The position numbers were made by a program, and so were the translations under genes. The notes under the pieces are model-generated. The model saw only the letters and a list, made by a program, of their open reading frames with translations, was not told the origin of the DNA and searched no databases. Below, piece by piece: positions 8,292 through 18,192 of a stretch of 64,000 nt of DNA (positions within the stretch are counted from its first letter, which is position 1; every line of letters starts with the position of its first letter). The stretch is taken from contig JBBSEX010000023.1 in NCBI GenBank assembly GCA_038239345.1, positions 1 to 64,000 of the forward strand, given 5' to 3'. This stretch comes from JBBSEX01 sp038239345 (lineage in GTDB: Bacteria > Acidobacteriota > Terriglobia > Bryobacterales > Bryobacteraceae).

Positions 8292-9880
8292 CGCCCGGCG
8301 GATGGCGGCGGCCAGTTGAAGAAGGGCGCAGGCGGCAGACACGCCTCTCCACGTACTTCATCTTTTTTGCAGCCGCCGCGAGCCTGGTAATTCTCACCCA
8401 CTGGCATCATTGGAAGCTGCCCTTCTTCTGGGACGAAGTTGGTCTCTATATCCCCGCCAGTCTCGATCTAATGCGCGATGGCGCCTGGATTCCGCAATCA
8501 ACCGCGCCAACGCTTCACCCGCCGGGGATAGAAGTATTCCTGGCGGTGATCTGGAAAATCTTCGGTTATTCTATCGTGAGTACGCGCTTGGCCATGCTGC
8601 TTATGGCGTCCATAGGCGTCTTCGTCGGGTTCCTACTGGCAATCGAACTGTGCCGCGGATTCCCTGGCGTGCCAGCCTTCGGGACGGTGTTCTTTCTGAT
8701 TGCCTCGCCCATTTTCTATACGCAGGCGATGATGGCCCAGTTGGATATGCCGGCGATGCTTTTCACCGCCCTGGCGCTACTGCTATTCCTGCAAGGCCGC
8801 TACGGATGGTCGGCCGCTGCCTGCACGATCCTGGTTCTGTTCAAGGAAACAGGCCTCGCCGTACCGGCTGTGTTCGGAGCGTGGCTGTTAATTCGCGAGA
8901 GAAATGTCCGGCCGGCGCTTTATTTTCTAGTTCCCCTGATTCCTCTCATTGGGTGGATGCTGCTGTTGAAGCGATCCACCGGACACCTGCTGGGCGACCC
9001 CTACTTCTCGCAATACAACGTAGGTTACGCCCTTCATCCGGTGCGCATCGTCGTGGGTATCCTGCGGCGCTGCTATTACATTTTCATTGCGGAGTTTCGC
9101 TGGATTGGCACCATCGGCTTGTTGGCCGGGTGGCGTAGCGGGCTTTTCGCCTCTCGCCGGTGGGCCATCACCGCGCTGGTCTTCGCGGTGAATGGAATCA
9201 TTGTCACCGTATTCGGTGGCGCCACCTTGGAACGTTACCTGCTCCCCTTGCTCCCCCTTGCCTACATCGCGATGGCCGCCGGTTGGGGACTATGGCTACC
9301 GGCCTGGCGCCGCCTGGCGCAGAGCGCGATGTTTCTGGGGCTGATCGCAAATCTATTCTGGAATCCGCCTTACCCCTTCCCTTATGAAAACAATCTGGCC
9401 ATGGCGGATTGCGTCAATCTGTTCGAGGCCGCCGCGGAATATCTGGACGAGTATGTGCCGCGGACCACGGTGGCCACTGCCTGGCCGATGACCGCCGTGC
9501 TCCACACCCCCGATTACGGCTATGTCCGGCGATCATTCCCCGTGATCGATACCGCGGACTTCCGCCCGGCCCGTATCAGGGCTCTGGATCCGGCGAAGTT
9601 TGACGTGTTGGTTGTCTATTCCCGCACCTGGGAGCCCGATTGGAGCGTGCTGCAGAGCCCAGCCGTTGCGGGCTTTCTGCGGAAATTCTACGACTATGAA
9701 CCGCAGATTGGGGCCGATGAAATCCGCGAGCGATTCGGCTTTCGATCATTGGGACGGTGGACCCAGCATGGCCTCTGGATTGAGATCTTCGCCAATCCCG
9801 CCATAATCCCTCGCCACCAGGCGAATCCTCAGCTAGGCTATCTGCGGAAAGAAATTAAGACCGAAAATCGGTTGGACTGA
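8288..9880 (+). CDS. GT39/ArnT-like membrane glycosyltransferase
   Basis: 530 residues with about ten to twelve hydrophobic segments in the first 370 residues and a soluble C-terminal part. FFWDEVGLY near residue 45 supplies the acidic residue of the first periplasmic loop, as in polyprenyl-phosphate-dependent glycosyltransferases (PMT/ArnT type). HPPGIE shortly after is another mark of this superfamily. It would transfer a sugar from a lipid-phosphate donor on the periplasmic face; acceptor unknown. The GTG start overlaps the DUF3467 stop. The broad class is well supported, the exact family is not. Confidence 0.72.
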   Translation: MTPGGWRRPVEEGRRRQTRLSTYFIFFAAAASLVILTHWHHWKLPFFWDEVGLYIPASLDLMRDGAWIPQSTAPTLHPPGIEVFLAVIWKIFGYSIVSTRLAMLLMASIGVFVGFLLAIELCRGFPGVPAFGTVFFLIASPIFYTQAMMAQLDMPAMLFTALALLLFLQGRYGWSAAACTILVLFKETGLAVPAVFGAWLLIRERNVRPALYFLVPLIPLIGWMLLLKRSTGHLLGDPYFSQYNVGYALHPVRIVVGILRRCYYIFIAEFRWIGTIGLLAGWRSGLFASRRWAITALVFAVNGIIVTVFGGATLERYLLPLLPLAYIAMAAGWGLWLPAWRRLAQSAMFLGLIANLFWNPPYPFPYENNLAMADCVNLFEAAAEYLDEYVPRTTVATAWPMTAVLHTPDYGYVRRSFPVIDTADFRPARIRALDPAKFDVLVVYSRTWEPDWSVLQSPAVAGFLRKFYDYEPQIGADEIRERFGFRSLGRWTQHGLWIEIFANPAIIPRHQANPQLGYLRKEIKTENRLD

Positions 9881-9906
9881 ATCCAATCCTGGGTGGAGAG
9901 GGACTG

Positions 9907-11244
9907 ATGGCAGAGGTCGAGCAAAAAGAGCAGGAAAGTAAACAGGGCAGCGAAAAGACGGAAGGCGACAAGAAGCCCGAGGATTCCAAATCGGAGGGCG
10001 ACAAGAAGGAAGCTCCGCCGGACCCAGCCAAAGAAGCCAGGAAAAAGAAGATCCTCTGGATCGTGGTCCCGATTGTTGTCGTGGTCATTCTGGTAGGGGG
10101 CGTTCTTTGGTATCTGAATGCCCGGACCTATGAATCCACCGACGATGCCCAGATCGACGGGCACGTCAATGCTGTTAGCGCTCGCGTCAGCGGTCACGTC
10201 CTGGAAGTCAGGGTGGAAGAAACTCAGGTTGTCAACCAGGGCGACCTTCTGGTGCGCATGGATCCGAAGGACTTTGAAGTCGCTATTGCCAAAGCGCAGG
10301 CGGACCTTGCCGATGCGGTGGCCGGCCTACAGACATCGCAAACCGACGTCCCCATCACCTCTGTTAATACGTCCAGCCAATTGAAAAACGCCGAAGCGGG
10401 AAAGACGGACGCGTCGGCTGGCGTCGCTGGCGCCGAAAAGCAACTGGGGGCGGCGCGCGCCCGGGTAATCACCGCGAACGCCAACATCCGCATGGCGGAA
10501 GCAAACGACGTCAAGGCGCAAAAAGATCTGGAGCGCTACAAACTGCTTGTGGATAAGGATGAGGTCTCACGCCAGCAGTACGATCAGGCCCTGGCCGCCG
10601 CCGAATCCGCGCACGCTACTCTGCAGGCGCAGCGAGCTGGGCTCCTAGAGGCGGAGCAAAACGTAATTGTCGCCGAGCATACCGTGGAGCAGGCCCGGGC
10701 GAAGGTTGCGCAAGCCGATGCCAGCGTCCAATCGGCGATGAACTTTCCGCAGCAGATCGCGGCGGTCAAAGCCAAGGCACGCGCGTCCCAGGCTAAGGTG
10801 GAACAGCAGCAGGCGGCGCTGGAGCAGGCCCAACTGAATCTGAAGTACGCCACTATATACGCGCCCGTAACGGGGATTGTCGGCAAAAAGAGCGTGGAAG
10901 CCGGACAGAACGTTTCACCGGGGGAGCAGTTGATGGCGGTTGTTCCACTGGAAGACATCTGGGTGACAGCGAACTTCAAGGAAACCCAACTCAAAAAGAT
11001 GCGTGCGGGGCAGTTGGTATCCATCAAGGTAGACGCTTACGGCCGTAAATACTCCGGGAAAGTGGAACGCATCGCCGGCGCCAGCGGTGCCCGATTCAGT
11101 TTGCTGCCTCCGGAAAACGCTACCGGTAATTATGTGAAAGTTGTGCAGCGCATTCCGATTCGCATTCGCTTGGATCCCGGTCAAAACGACGACCATCTGC
11201 TACGGCCGGGCATGTCGGTGAGCCCCAAGGTAACGGTGGAATGA
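9907..11244 (+). CDS. HlyD/EmrA-family membrane fusion protein
   Basis: 445 residues. It begins with a highly charged, Lys/Glu-rich cytoplasmic tail (1-48), has one membrane anchor (49-70), then the EmrA hallmark YESTDDAQIDGHV, a long alpha-helical coiled-coil hairpin (about 120-300) and a lipoyl/beta-barrel part containing YAPVTGIV. It should link the adjacent MFS pump to an outer-membrane channel. A GGAGAGG sequence sits just before the ATG at 9907. The stop overlaps the MFS start, so the pair is co-translated. No outer-membrane channel gene is adjacent; one may be borrowed from elsewhere, such as the OprM-like gene at 34.3 kb. Confidence 0.92.
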   Translation: MAEVEQKEQESKQGSEKTEGDKKPEDSKSEGDKKEAPPDPAKEARKKKILWIVVPIVVVVILVGGVLWYLNARTYESTDDAQIDGHVNAVSARVSGHVLEVRVEETQVVNQGDLLVRMDPKDFEVAIAKAQADLADAVAGLQTSQTDVPITSVNTSSQLKNAEAGKTDASAGVAGAEKQLGAARARVITANANIRMAEANDVKAQKDLERYKLLVDKDEVSRQQYDQALAAAESAHATLQAQRAGLLEAEQNVIVAEHTVEQARAKVAQADASVQSAMNFPQQIAAVKAKARASQAKVEQQQAALEQAQLNLKYATIYAPVTGIVGKKSVEAGQNVSPGEQLMAVVPLEDIWVTANFKETQLKKMRAGQLVSIKVDAYGRKYSGKVERIAGASGARFSLLPPENATGNYVKVVQRIPIRIRLDPGQNDDHLLRPGMSVSPKVTVE

Positions 11245-12806
11245 GTGACGATTGGAAGCCCAAACATAACCAGTGGGCGATCGCGCTTACGGTTACGATT
11301 GCGACTTTCATGGAGGTGCTCGACACGAGCATCGCGAACGTCGCTCTGCCCCACATAGCGGGAGATCTATCGGCTGGTCAGGACGAGAGCACTTGGGTAC
11401 TCACGTCATATCTTGTATCGAACGCCGTCGTTCTGCCGATCAGCGCGTGGTTGGCGACACGTTTTGGACGCAAGCGTTTTTACATGACTTGCGTGGCGAT
11501 CTTTGGCATTAGTTCTCTGCTCTGCGGTCTGGCGCCGAGCCTGGCGATGTTGATCTTCTTTCGGGTGGTGCAAGGGCTGGGCGGAGGCGGTTTGGCGCCC
11601 AGTGAACAGGCCATTCTCGCCGATACATTCGAACCCGCAAAACGCGGCATGGCTTTCGCGATCTATGGGTTGGCGGTGGTGCTGGCGCCGGCCATCGGAC
11701 CAACGCTGGGCGGGTATATTACCGACAATTATAATTGGCGCTGGATATTCTTTATTAATGTACCGGTGGCCATTTTCTCGCTGTTTCTAACTTCGCGATT
11801 AGTGGAGGATCCGCCCTATCTCAAGTCCGAAAAATCCGCCAAGGTTCGGGTGGATTACATTGGTTTAGGGCTGATAGCTGTAGGTATTGGCGCGTTGCAG
11901 GTAGTCTTGGACAAGGGTGAACGCGAAGATTGGTTCGGGTCGACGTTCATCAACGTATTCGCGATTATGTCCGGCGTCTGCATCATTGGCGCACTGTTCT
12001 GGGAGTACTTTCACAAGGACCCGATCATCGATCTCCAGCTCTTCAAAAACCGCACCTTTGCGATCTCTTGCGCGATGATGTTCGTACTTGGAGCGGCTCT
12101 ATTCGGCACCACCGTCTTAATCCCGCAGTATCTTCAGACGCTGATGGGCTATACGGCGCAGGTGGCGGGCATGGCACTGTCGCCTGGAGGTTTCACCGTA
12201 ATGCTGCTGATGCCCATCGTCGGCGGGTTGGTCTCCAGAGTGGACGCGCGTTATTTGATCGCTTTCGGATTCACCGTCAGTGCCGTGGCTTTGTTTCACA
12301 TGACCGTGATCAACCTTGACATCAGCTTTCGCGATGCCGTTCTGCTGCGGGTTTATCAATCCATCGGGCTGGCATTTCTCTTTGTGCCGATCAACACGAT
12401 GTCCTATGTCGGTATCCCGCGGGAGAAGAATAATGCGGTGTCGGGGCTCACGAATCTGGCGCGCAATATCGGGGGCAGTATTGGAATTTCAGCGGTCACT
12501 ACGCTGCTAGCCAGGCGGTCGCAGTTTCATCAGGGCCATCTGGTGTCGCACGTAACTGAATACGATCCGGCATTCCGCAATCAAGCGAATGGATTAGCAA
12601 AGGCGCTATCGGCGAGCGGCACCAGCGCGGCCGACGCAATGCATCAGGCCCAGGCCCAAATTTACTTGATGGTGCAACGACAGGCAGCGGCGCTGGCTTA
12701 TGTCGACACCATTCAGGTGTTCGCCGTCGCCTGCGTGTTCATGGTTCCTTTCGCCTTCCTGATGAAGAAGCAGAAGGCCGGTAAGGGCGAAGTCGCAATG
12801 CACTAG
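11241..12806 (+). CDS. EmrB/QacA-type MFS drug exporter (DHA2)
   Basis: 521 residues with about 14 transmembrane helices, the DHA2 topology. Family motifs are present: DTSIANVALP in helix 1, WLATRFGRKR (motif A loop), a GGGGLAPSEQ segment, and PAIGPTLGGYI (motif C) in helix 5. It uses the proton gradient to export lipophilic compounds, together with the preceding EmrA-like protein. The ATG overlaps the upstream stop by 4 bases. No transcriptional regulator lies beside the pair, so its inducer cannot be guessed. Confidence 0.93.
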   Translation: MSDDWKPKHNQWAIALTVTIATFMEVLDTSIANVALPHIAGDLSAGQDESTWVLTSYLVSNAVVLPISAWLATRFGRKRFYMTCVAIFGISSLLCGLAPSLAMLIFFRVVQGLGGGGLAPSEQAILADTFEPAKRGMAFAIYGLAVVLAPAIGPTLGGYITDNYNWRWIFFINVPVAIFSLFLTSRLVEDPPYLKSEKSAKVRVDYIGLGLIAVGIGALQVVLDKGEREDWFGSTFINVFAIMSGVCIIGALFWEYFHKDPIIDLQLFKNRTFAISCAMMFVLGAALFGTTVLIPQYLQTLMGYTAQVAGMALSPGGFTVMLLMPIVGGLVSRVDARYLIAFGFTVSAVALFHMTVINLDISFRDAVLLRVYQSIGLAFLFVPINTMSYVGIPREKNNAVSGLTNLARNIGGSIGISAVTTLLARRSQFHQGHLVSHVTEYDPAFRNQANGLAKALSASGTSAADAMHQAQAQIYLMVQRQAAALAYVDTIQVFAVACVFMVPFAFLMKKQKAGKGEVAMH

Positions 12807-12849
12807 GCCCCGACGGCCTGAATCCGTGAAGTAAAACCAGCGGGGCACG

Positions 12850-12869
12850 ATTGTAACTCGTCTTACAAT
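12850..12869. promoter_or_regulatory. 20-bp operator-like dyad upstream of antiporter gene
   Basis: ATTGTAA-CTCGTC-TTACAAT is a perfect 7-bp inverted repeat with a 6-nt spacer. Its right arm contains TACAAT (12864-12869), a plausible -10 hexamer 10 nt before the GTG at 12880, so a bound protein would block the promoter. The regulator is unknown. Confidence 0.55.
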
Positions 12870-12879
12870 AGACCCTACC

Positions 12880-13962
12880 GTGAAGAGCAAAATTTATTGG
12901 CTGTTGTTACTCGTGCCGCTAACGCTGGCAATGCATTATCTTTTGCCGGAAAAACAGACGCTGATATTCGTCCTTTCCGCCGCCTCAATGATTCCTCTGG
13001 CTCGGCTGTTGAGCGATGCGACGGAGCAATTGGCTGAGCATACCGGACCCACCCTCGGCGCCTTGCTGAACGTCACTTTCGGCAATGCGGGCGAGTTGGT
13101 GATTGGATTTTTCGCTATGAAGGCGGGTCTGCAAGGAGTAGTCAAAGCGTCGATAACGGGATCGATCCTGGCCAATCTACTGCTGACACTTGGCATCTCG
13201 ATGATCGGTGGAGGACTGCGGAATAAGACCCTGCGCTTTAATCCCCTGGCGGCGAGAACCCAAACCACGATGCTGGCGCTGGCGGGAATTTCATTGATCT
13301 TTCCGGCCTTCTTTCATTTCCTGAGCGGCGGCTCGAAGCGGGCGGCGCACGAGACGGACTTAAGCCTGGAGTTCTCGGTGGTACTGCTGATCACCTACGG
13401 GCTCAGTTTGCTTTTCACCCTGCGAACGCATAGCCATTTGCTCGCGGTGGGCAAACATGAAGAATCCGCCGAGGAACGCTGGAGCGTGTCGCGTTCATTC
13501 ACGCTACTGGCTATCAGCGCGGTGTTTGTGGGATGGATGGGTGAAGTGCTGGTGGGCTCAGTCGAGGCCGCATCGCGAGCGTTCGGTCTCTCCGATCTCT
13601 TCGTCGGAGTGATTGTCGTGGCCGTCGCAGGCAACGCCGCCGAGTCGATGTCGGCTATACGCGCTGCGCTGAAAAACAGGATGGATTTGAGCGTCGGCAT
13701 CGCCGTCGGCAGCAGCATTCAAGTAGCGTTATTTGTCGCGCCGGTACTGGTGATCCTCAGCCAATGGATAGGCAAGACGCCAATGGATTTGGCATTCACC
13801 CCGGTTGAAGTTCTAGCCCTCGTATTGGCGATTGCCATCACAGCGCAAATTGCCGGAGACGGGGAATCGAACTGGTTGGAGGGCGTGCAGCTCTTGGCCG
13901 TCTATATTTTGCTGGGCGTGATGTTTTATTATCTTCCGCAGCAGGCCGGGGCCGCGCATTGA
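12880..13962 (+). CDS. Calcium/proton exchanger (CaCA superfamily, Cax)
   Basis: 360 residues with about eleven transmembrane helices in two homologous halves. Each half carries a cation-binding repeat: FGNAGELVIGFFAMKAG (residue ~67) and GNAAESMSAIRAALKN (~250), the alpha-repeats of the CAX antiporters. It exports Ca2+ in exchange for H+ across the inner membrane. The GTG at 12880 is followed at once by a hydrophobic helix, and no better start is visible. A palindromic dyad overlaps the candidate promoter. Length is normal. Confidence 0.93.
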   Translation: MKSKIYWLLLLVPLTLAMHYLLPEKQTLIFVLSAASMIPLARLLSDATEQLAEHTGPTLGALLNVTFGNAGELVIGFFAMKAGLQGVVKASITGSILANLLLTLGISMIGGGLRNKTLRFNPLAARTQTTMLALAGISLIFPAFFHFLSGGSKRAAHETDLSLEFSVVLLITYGLSLLFTLRTHSHLLAVGKHEESAEERWSVSRSFTLLAISAVFVGWMGEVLVGSVEAASRAFGLSDLFVGVIVVAVAGNAAESMSAIRAALKNRMDLSVGIAVGSSIQVALFVAPVLVILSQWIGKTPMDLAFTPVEVLALVLAIAITAQIAGDGESNWLEGVQLLAVYILLGVMFYYLPQQAGAAH

Positions 13963-13998
13963 GAGAGGCGGGTGTTAAAATCGAATTAACCCGCACCG

Positions 13999-16431
13999 AT
14001 GGACTTCCTCAAAGGTTTGAATCCTCAGCAACGCGAAGCCGTTGCGCACGTCGAAGGTCCGCTTTTACTGCTCGCCGGGGCAGGCAGCGGCAAGACGCGC
14101 GTCATCACCCATCGCATCGCGCATATGATTCAGGATTATCATGTGCCGGGCCCGTGCGTGCTGGCAGTCACATTTACCAACAAAGCATCGGCGGAGATGC
14201 GCGAGCGCGTCCAGAAGCTGCTGGGGAATACGACCACGCAGGCCAGCCCCCTTGTCTCCACTTTCCACTCGTTTTGTGTACGATCGTTGCGTCGCGATGG
14301 ACAGGCCCTGGCGCAAATTCGGCCCGGCTTCACCAAGACATTCAACATCTACGACGATGACGATCAGCTGGCGCTAATCAAATCGATTTTCCGGCAGTTG
14401 GGGCTCGATGAGCAATTCATGAAGTATCGCGCGGCTCTTTCGCGCATCAGCCACGGCAAGAATCACGGCGAAACTCCAGATGATTTCCATAAGGCCTCGA
14501 CGGACCCTAAGATGTCGCGCCTGGCGGTGGTTTATGAGCAGTACGAAGCACGTTTGCGGCAGGCCAACGCTCTCGATTTCGATGATCTTCTACTTGAAAC
14601 CGTACGGCTGCTGCGGCATGACACCGCTACGCGGCAACTCTATAATCGACGCTTCGAATACGTGATGATCGATGAGTATCAAGACACGAATCGAAGCCAA
14701 TACGAATTGATGCGTCTGCTGACGGAGGCTCGCCACAATATATGCGTGGTGGGCGATGAGGATCAATCGATCTATGGGTGGCGCGGGGCGGATATCCGCA
14801 ACATTCTGGACTTCGAGCGCGATTATCCGAACGCTAAAGTGATTCGCCTGGAGCAAAATTATCGCTCCACGAAGACGATCCTCGAAGGCGCCAGTGCACT
14901 GGTGGCCAACAACAAGGAGCGCAAGGGCAAGTGGCTCTGGACGGAATCGACCGGCGGTGAAAAAATCGGATATTACCAGGCCATCGATGCCGAGAACGAA
15001 GCACTGTTTATCGCCGATACGATTAACCAGCTGCTGCGGAAAGAACCGGATCAGCGCGCCGCCGTGCTCTACCGGACGAACTTTCAATCGCGGCAGATTG
15101 AAGAAGCTTTACGCCGCTATGGCCGCAAGTACACTGTCGTCGGTGGATTCAGTTTCTATCAGCGGGCCGAAGTCAAAGATATTCTTTCGTACTTGAAAGT
15201 TCTGCTGACGCCCCAGGATTCCATCGGCATGCTGCGGATCATCAATACACCGGCGCGCGGCATCGGGAAAACGACCATCGAGCAGATTGAGCAATACGCC
15301 CTGCAAAAGGTCACCAGCGTCTGGGGTGCACTGGGACACATGCTCGAGGAACGCATATTTCCCGGACGGGCCGATGCCGCGCTCAGCGCTTTCAAACGCA
15401 TGATCGATGAACTCTCGGCGGATGTGACCACGCGGCCGATAAACGAGACTTTGGAAGCCATTCTCGATCGAACCGGTTATCGCAAGATGCTGGAATCCGA
15501 GCATACGCCGGAAGCCGAATCGCGCATCGCCAACATTCAGGAATTGCTAAACGCGGCCACCGAAGCGCATGAGCGAGGCGAGGGCATCGCGGATTTTCTG
15601 GATCATGCCGCGCTGGTTGCCGACTCCGACGACCTTGACGAAAAATCGCAAATTTCACTCCTGACAATGCACAACGCGAAGGGTCTGGAATTCCCCTTCG
15701 TTTTTATCGCCGGTCTGGAAGAAGGTCTGTTCCCGCATAGCCGTTCGTTGAATTCCGAAGCGCAGATGGAAGAGGAGCGGCGTCTTTGTTACGTCGGTAT
15801 GACACGCGCCGAGAAGCGCTTATATCTAACCTGCGCGCGCTATCGGCGCAAGTTTGGCGGTGGCCCTCCGGAAGTTTCACTGCCTTCCCGTTTCCTTGGC
15901 GAAGTGCCGCGCGGCTTGATGGAAAATATGCGCGAAGACGATCCGGTAAGGCCGCAGGTGGACCTTTACGCTGAGCGCTCGGAAGTCCGTGAGACGGTGA
16001 AGAAGAATCTTTACACCGGAAAGACTTATAATTCTCTAGACAACATTGCGCAGTTTTTCGGTGAGCGTGGAATGCCGCCTCCCCGGGGGATTGTTCCAAA
16101 GCCGGCGTCGGCCCCTGTTGCCGAAGCCGCCCGGACGAATGTTGTGACTCCGAACGTAGTGAATCCCCTCGCTCCAAGGGTAGGGGTTCCGCAGCCGGGT
16201 CCGGGCAAAGGTCCTATGTTGGTTCCGCGGCCTGGAGGTTTGGGCCGGCCTGTCGCACCGGCGCAGAGAACTTTGGGGCAGGGGTCGAAGATTCAACATC
16301 CCCGTTACGGGCGGGGGACGGTACTGCGGCGCGAAGGCGATGGCGAAGATGCAAAGCTCACGGTGAGTTTCCCGCAGTTTGGCGTTAAGAAGATCGTAGA
16401 AAAGTTTGCAGGAATCAAGATAGAAGAATGA
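13999..16431 (+). CDS. uvrD: ATP-dependent DNA helicase PcrA/UvrD
   Basis: 810 residues, superfamily 1A 3'-5' helicase acting in mismatch and nucleotide excision repair and in clearing recombination or transcription intermediates. Motif I GAGSGKTR at 27-34, motif II DEYQDTN, motif III GDEDQSIYGWRGAD, motif IV QNYRST, motif V TMHNAKGLEF and motif VI YVGMTRAEKR are all present. The C-terminus has a Pro-rich linker (about 680-760) and then a PcrA-type Tudor domain (GSKIQHPRYGRGTV), which in relatives binds RNA polymerase. A candidate -10, TAAAAT, lies at 13976-13981. Its TGA overlaps the next small gene. Confidence 0.97.
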   Translation: MDFLKGLNPQQREAVAHVEGPLLLLAGAGSGKTRVITHRIAHMIQDYHVPGPCVLAVTFTNKASAEMRERVQKLLGNTTTQASPLVSTFHSFCVRSLRRDGQALAQIRPGFTKTFNIYDDDDQLALIKSIFRQLGLDEQFMKYRAALSRISHGKNHGETPDDFHKASTDPKMSRLAVVYEQYEARLRQANALDFDDLLLETVRLLRHDTATRQLYNRRFEYVMIDEYQDTNRSQYELMRLLTEARHNICVVGDEDQSIYGWRGADIRNILDFERDYPNAKVIRLEQNYRSTKTILEGASALVANNKERKGKWLWTESTGGEKIGYYQAIDAENEALFIADTINQLLRKEPDQRAAVLYRTNFQSRQIEEALRRYGRKYTVVGGFSFYQRAEVKDILSYLKVLLTPQDSIGMLRIINTPARGIGKTTIEQIEQYALQKVTSVWGALGHMLEERIFPGRADAALSAFKRMIDELSADVTTRPINETLEAILDRTGYRKMLESEHTPEAESRIANIQELLNAATEAHERGEGIADFLDHAALVADSDDLDEKSQISLLTMHNAKGLEFPFVFIAGLEEGLFPHSRSLNSEAQMEEERRLCYVGMTRAEKRLYLTCARYRRKFGGGPPEVSLPSRFLGEVPRGLMENMREDDPVRPQVDLYAERSEVRETVKKNLYTGKTYNSLDNIAQFFGERGMPPPRGIVPKPASAPVAEAARTNVVTPNVVNPLAPRVGVPQPGPGKGPMLVPRPGGLGRPVAPAQRTLGQGSKIQHPRYGRGTVLRREGDGEDAKLTVSFPQFGVKKIVEKFAGIKIEE

Positions 16432-16586
16432 ACACTAAACACGTAACCGATAAAGACGAACGCAGAGAGCTGAAGCGGGCTTCCCGCAAGAAGGCTGCTC
16501 CCAAGGCCAAGCGGGCTTCCGGCGTGGCGCGCGGATCAATGAAAAAGAAAGTAAAGCAAATTGTGAAGGGTCAACGGAAGCGGTAA
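16428..16586 (+). CDS. 52-residue highly basic protein coupled to uvrD
   Basis: A short gene whose ATG (16428) overlaps the helicase TGA (16429-16431) in an ATGA junction. The product is 52 residues with 25 Lys/Arg, clustered as KKKVKQ and GQRKR near the end, and no acidic C-terminus. The composition suggests binding to nucleic acid. No family recognised. The overlap and in-frame continuation support a real gene; the small size and low complexity mean it could still be spurious. Confidence 0.5.
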   Translation: MNTKHVTDKDERRELKRASRKKAAPKAKRASGVARGSMKKKVKQIVKGQRKR

Positions 16587-16622
16587 GTTACTAAAATAGC
16601 TGCGGGGTACAACCTAACAATC

Positions 16623-18125
16623 GTGAGCCTGCTCCGGACCAAGTCGATCGACGCCCTGATTGCGGCGTCGGAGGACCCCTCCAAGTGTCTTCGAAAGACG
16701 CTTGGTCCGTGGAGCTTGGCTCTACTCGGAATCGGAGCGGTGATCGGGTCGGGCATCTTCACGCTCACCGGCACCGCCGCCGCCGGCAAGGTTGAGAAAG
16801 TAGAATCGGTCCTCAATGCGACCATTCTCGATCTCGCCACCAACGGTGCGCACGCTGGTTCCATGCTGGGTCGGCCAGGCGCCGGTCCGGCGATAACTCT
16901 ATCCTTCGTGCTGGTGGCGGTAGCTTGTATTTTTGCCGCCCTCTGTTACGCCGAACTCGCCTCGATGATTCCCATCGCGGGGAGCGCGTACACCTATTCC
17001 TACGCGATACTCGGCGAGATCTTCGCATGGATCATCGGATGGGATCTCATCCTTGAATACGCTGTCTCCAATATGTCGGTGGCCGTTGGGTTCTCGGCGT
17101 ATCTGCAGGATCTTGGCGACAACATATTCGGATATCATCTACCCGCGGCGATCGCCTATCCCGTATTCTCCGCGCCCGGCCAACCAAGCGGATGGTTCAA
17201 TGTTCCAGCCCTCTTGATTACGATGCTGGTCACCGTGGTTTTGGTGCGCGGCGTCAAGGAAAGCGCCGGCACTAACAATCTGATGGTGGCCATAAAATTG
17301 GCCGCGATCCTGATTTTTTGCTTTGGCGCGGCGCGCGCTATCAATCCGGCCAACTGGCATCCGTTCGCCCCAAACGGATTCTCCGGCATCCTGACCGGTG
17401 CTTCGATTGTGTTCTTCACCTACATCGGTTTCGATTCAGTTTCGACGGCCGCCGAGGAGTGCAAGAATCCTCAAAAAGATATGCCCTTCGGCATTATCGC
17501 GACCCTGATTATCTGCACGATCCTATATGGTTCGGTGTCCCTGGTACTGACCGGTATCGCCAATTATCAAACGCTGAATACCGATTCACCAGTGGCCGAC
17601 GCGTTGAAGGCTTTGGGCTACAACCGGCTGCGCTTGATTGTCACGGCCGGGGCGTTGATGGGAATGATTTCGTCGCTGCTGGTATATCAATATGGGCAAG
17701 CGCGCATCTGGTTCGCAATGTCGCGCGATCGCCTCCTGCCGGATGTCTTCTCGCGGGTTCATTCCAACTTTCAAACGCCGCATATCAGCACCTGGATCGC
17801 CGGCTTTGTCGTCGGCATTCCCGCTGGAATATGGGATATCGGGACATTCGCGGAACTCTCGAATATCGGCACGCTATTTGCGTTCGCACTAGTCTCGGCG
17901 GGTGTTATCGTTCTTCGCAAGAAGCAGCCAAATCGCCCGCGTTCGTTCCGTGTTCCGCTAGTTCCGCTGGTACCCATACTCTCCATTCTTTGCTGCCTGG
18001 TTCTGATGATGGGATTGCCGCTACTCACCTGGATTCGCTTTTTTGTCTGGCTCCTGATCGGCTTAGTCATCTACTTCCTGTACGGCCAGAAGCGGACCGC
18101 GAACGATCCAACAGTTACCGGTTAG
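16623..18125 (+). CDS. APC-family amino-acid permease (CAT-like)
   Basis: 500 residues with about twelve to fourteen transmembrane helices. The opening GIGAVIGSGIFTLTG is the unwound TM1 substrate motif of the APC superfamily, and AGSAYTYSY (TM3) and TYIGFDSVSTAAEE (TM6-7 region) match the cationic amino acid transporter subfamily. An insertion of about 30 residues after TM1 (EKVESVLNATILDLATNG) is unusual and may be a periplasmic loop. It imports amino acids or related amines; substrate not predictable. Starts at GTG 16623, preceded by TAAAAT at 16593-16598. Confidence 0.9.
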   Translation: MSLLRTKSIDALIAASEDPSKCLRKTLGPWSLALLGIGAVIGSGIFTLTGTAAAGKVEKVESVLNATILDLATNGAHAGSMLGRPGAGPAITLSFVLVAVACIFAALCYAELASMIPIAGSAYTYSYAILGEIFAWIIGWDLILEYAVSNMSVAVGFSAYLQDLGDNIFGYHLPAAIAYPVFSAPGQPSGWFNVPALLITMLVTVVLVRGVKESAGTNNLMVAIKLAAILIFCFGAARAINPANWHPFAPNGFSGILTGASIVFFTYIGFDSVSTAAEECKNPQKDMPFGIIATLIICTILYGSVSLVLTGIANYQTLNTDSPVADALKALGYNRLRLIVTAGALMGMISSLLVYQYGQARIWFAMSRDRLLPDVFSRVHSNFQTPHISTWIAGFVVGIPAGIWDIGTFAELSNIGTLFAFALVSAGVIVLRKKQPNRPRSFRVPLVPLVPILSILCCLVLMMGLPLLTWIRFFVWLLIGLVIYFLYGQKRTANDPTVTG

Positions 18126-18192
18126 AAAGTCGCGGGTCCCGCCAGGCTTGGTATATGCTGATGGAAGTCGATCGGACCTCTGGAGTATCAAC

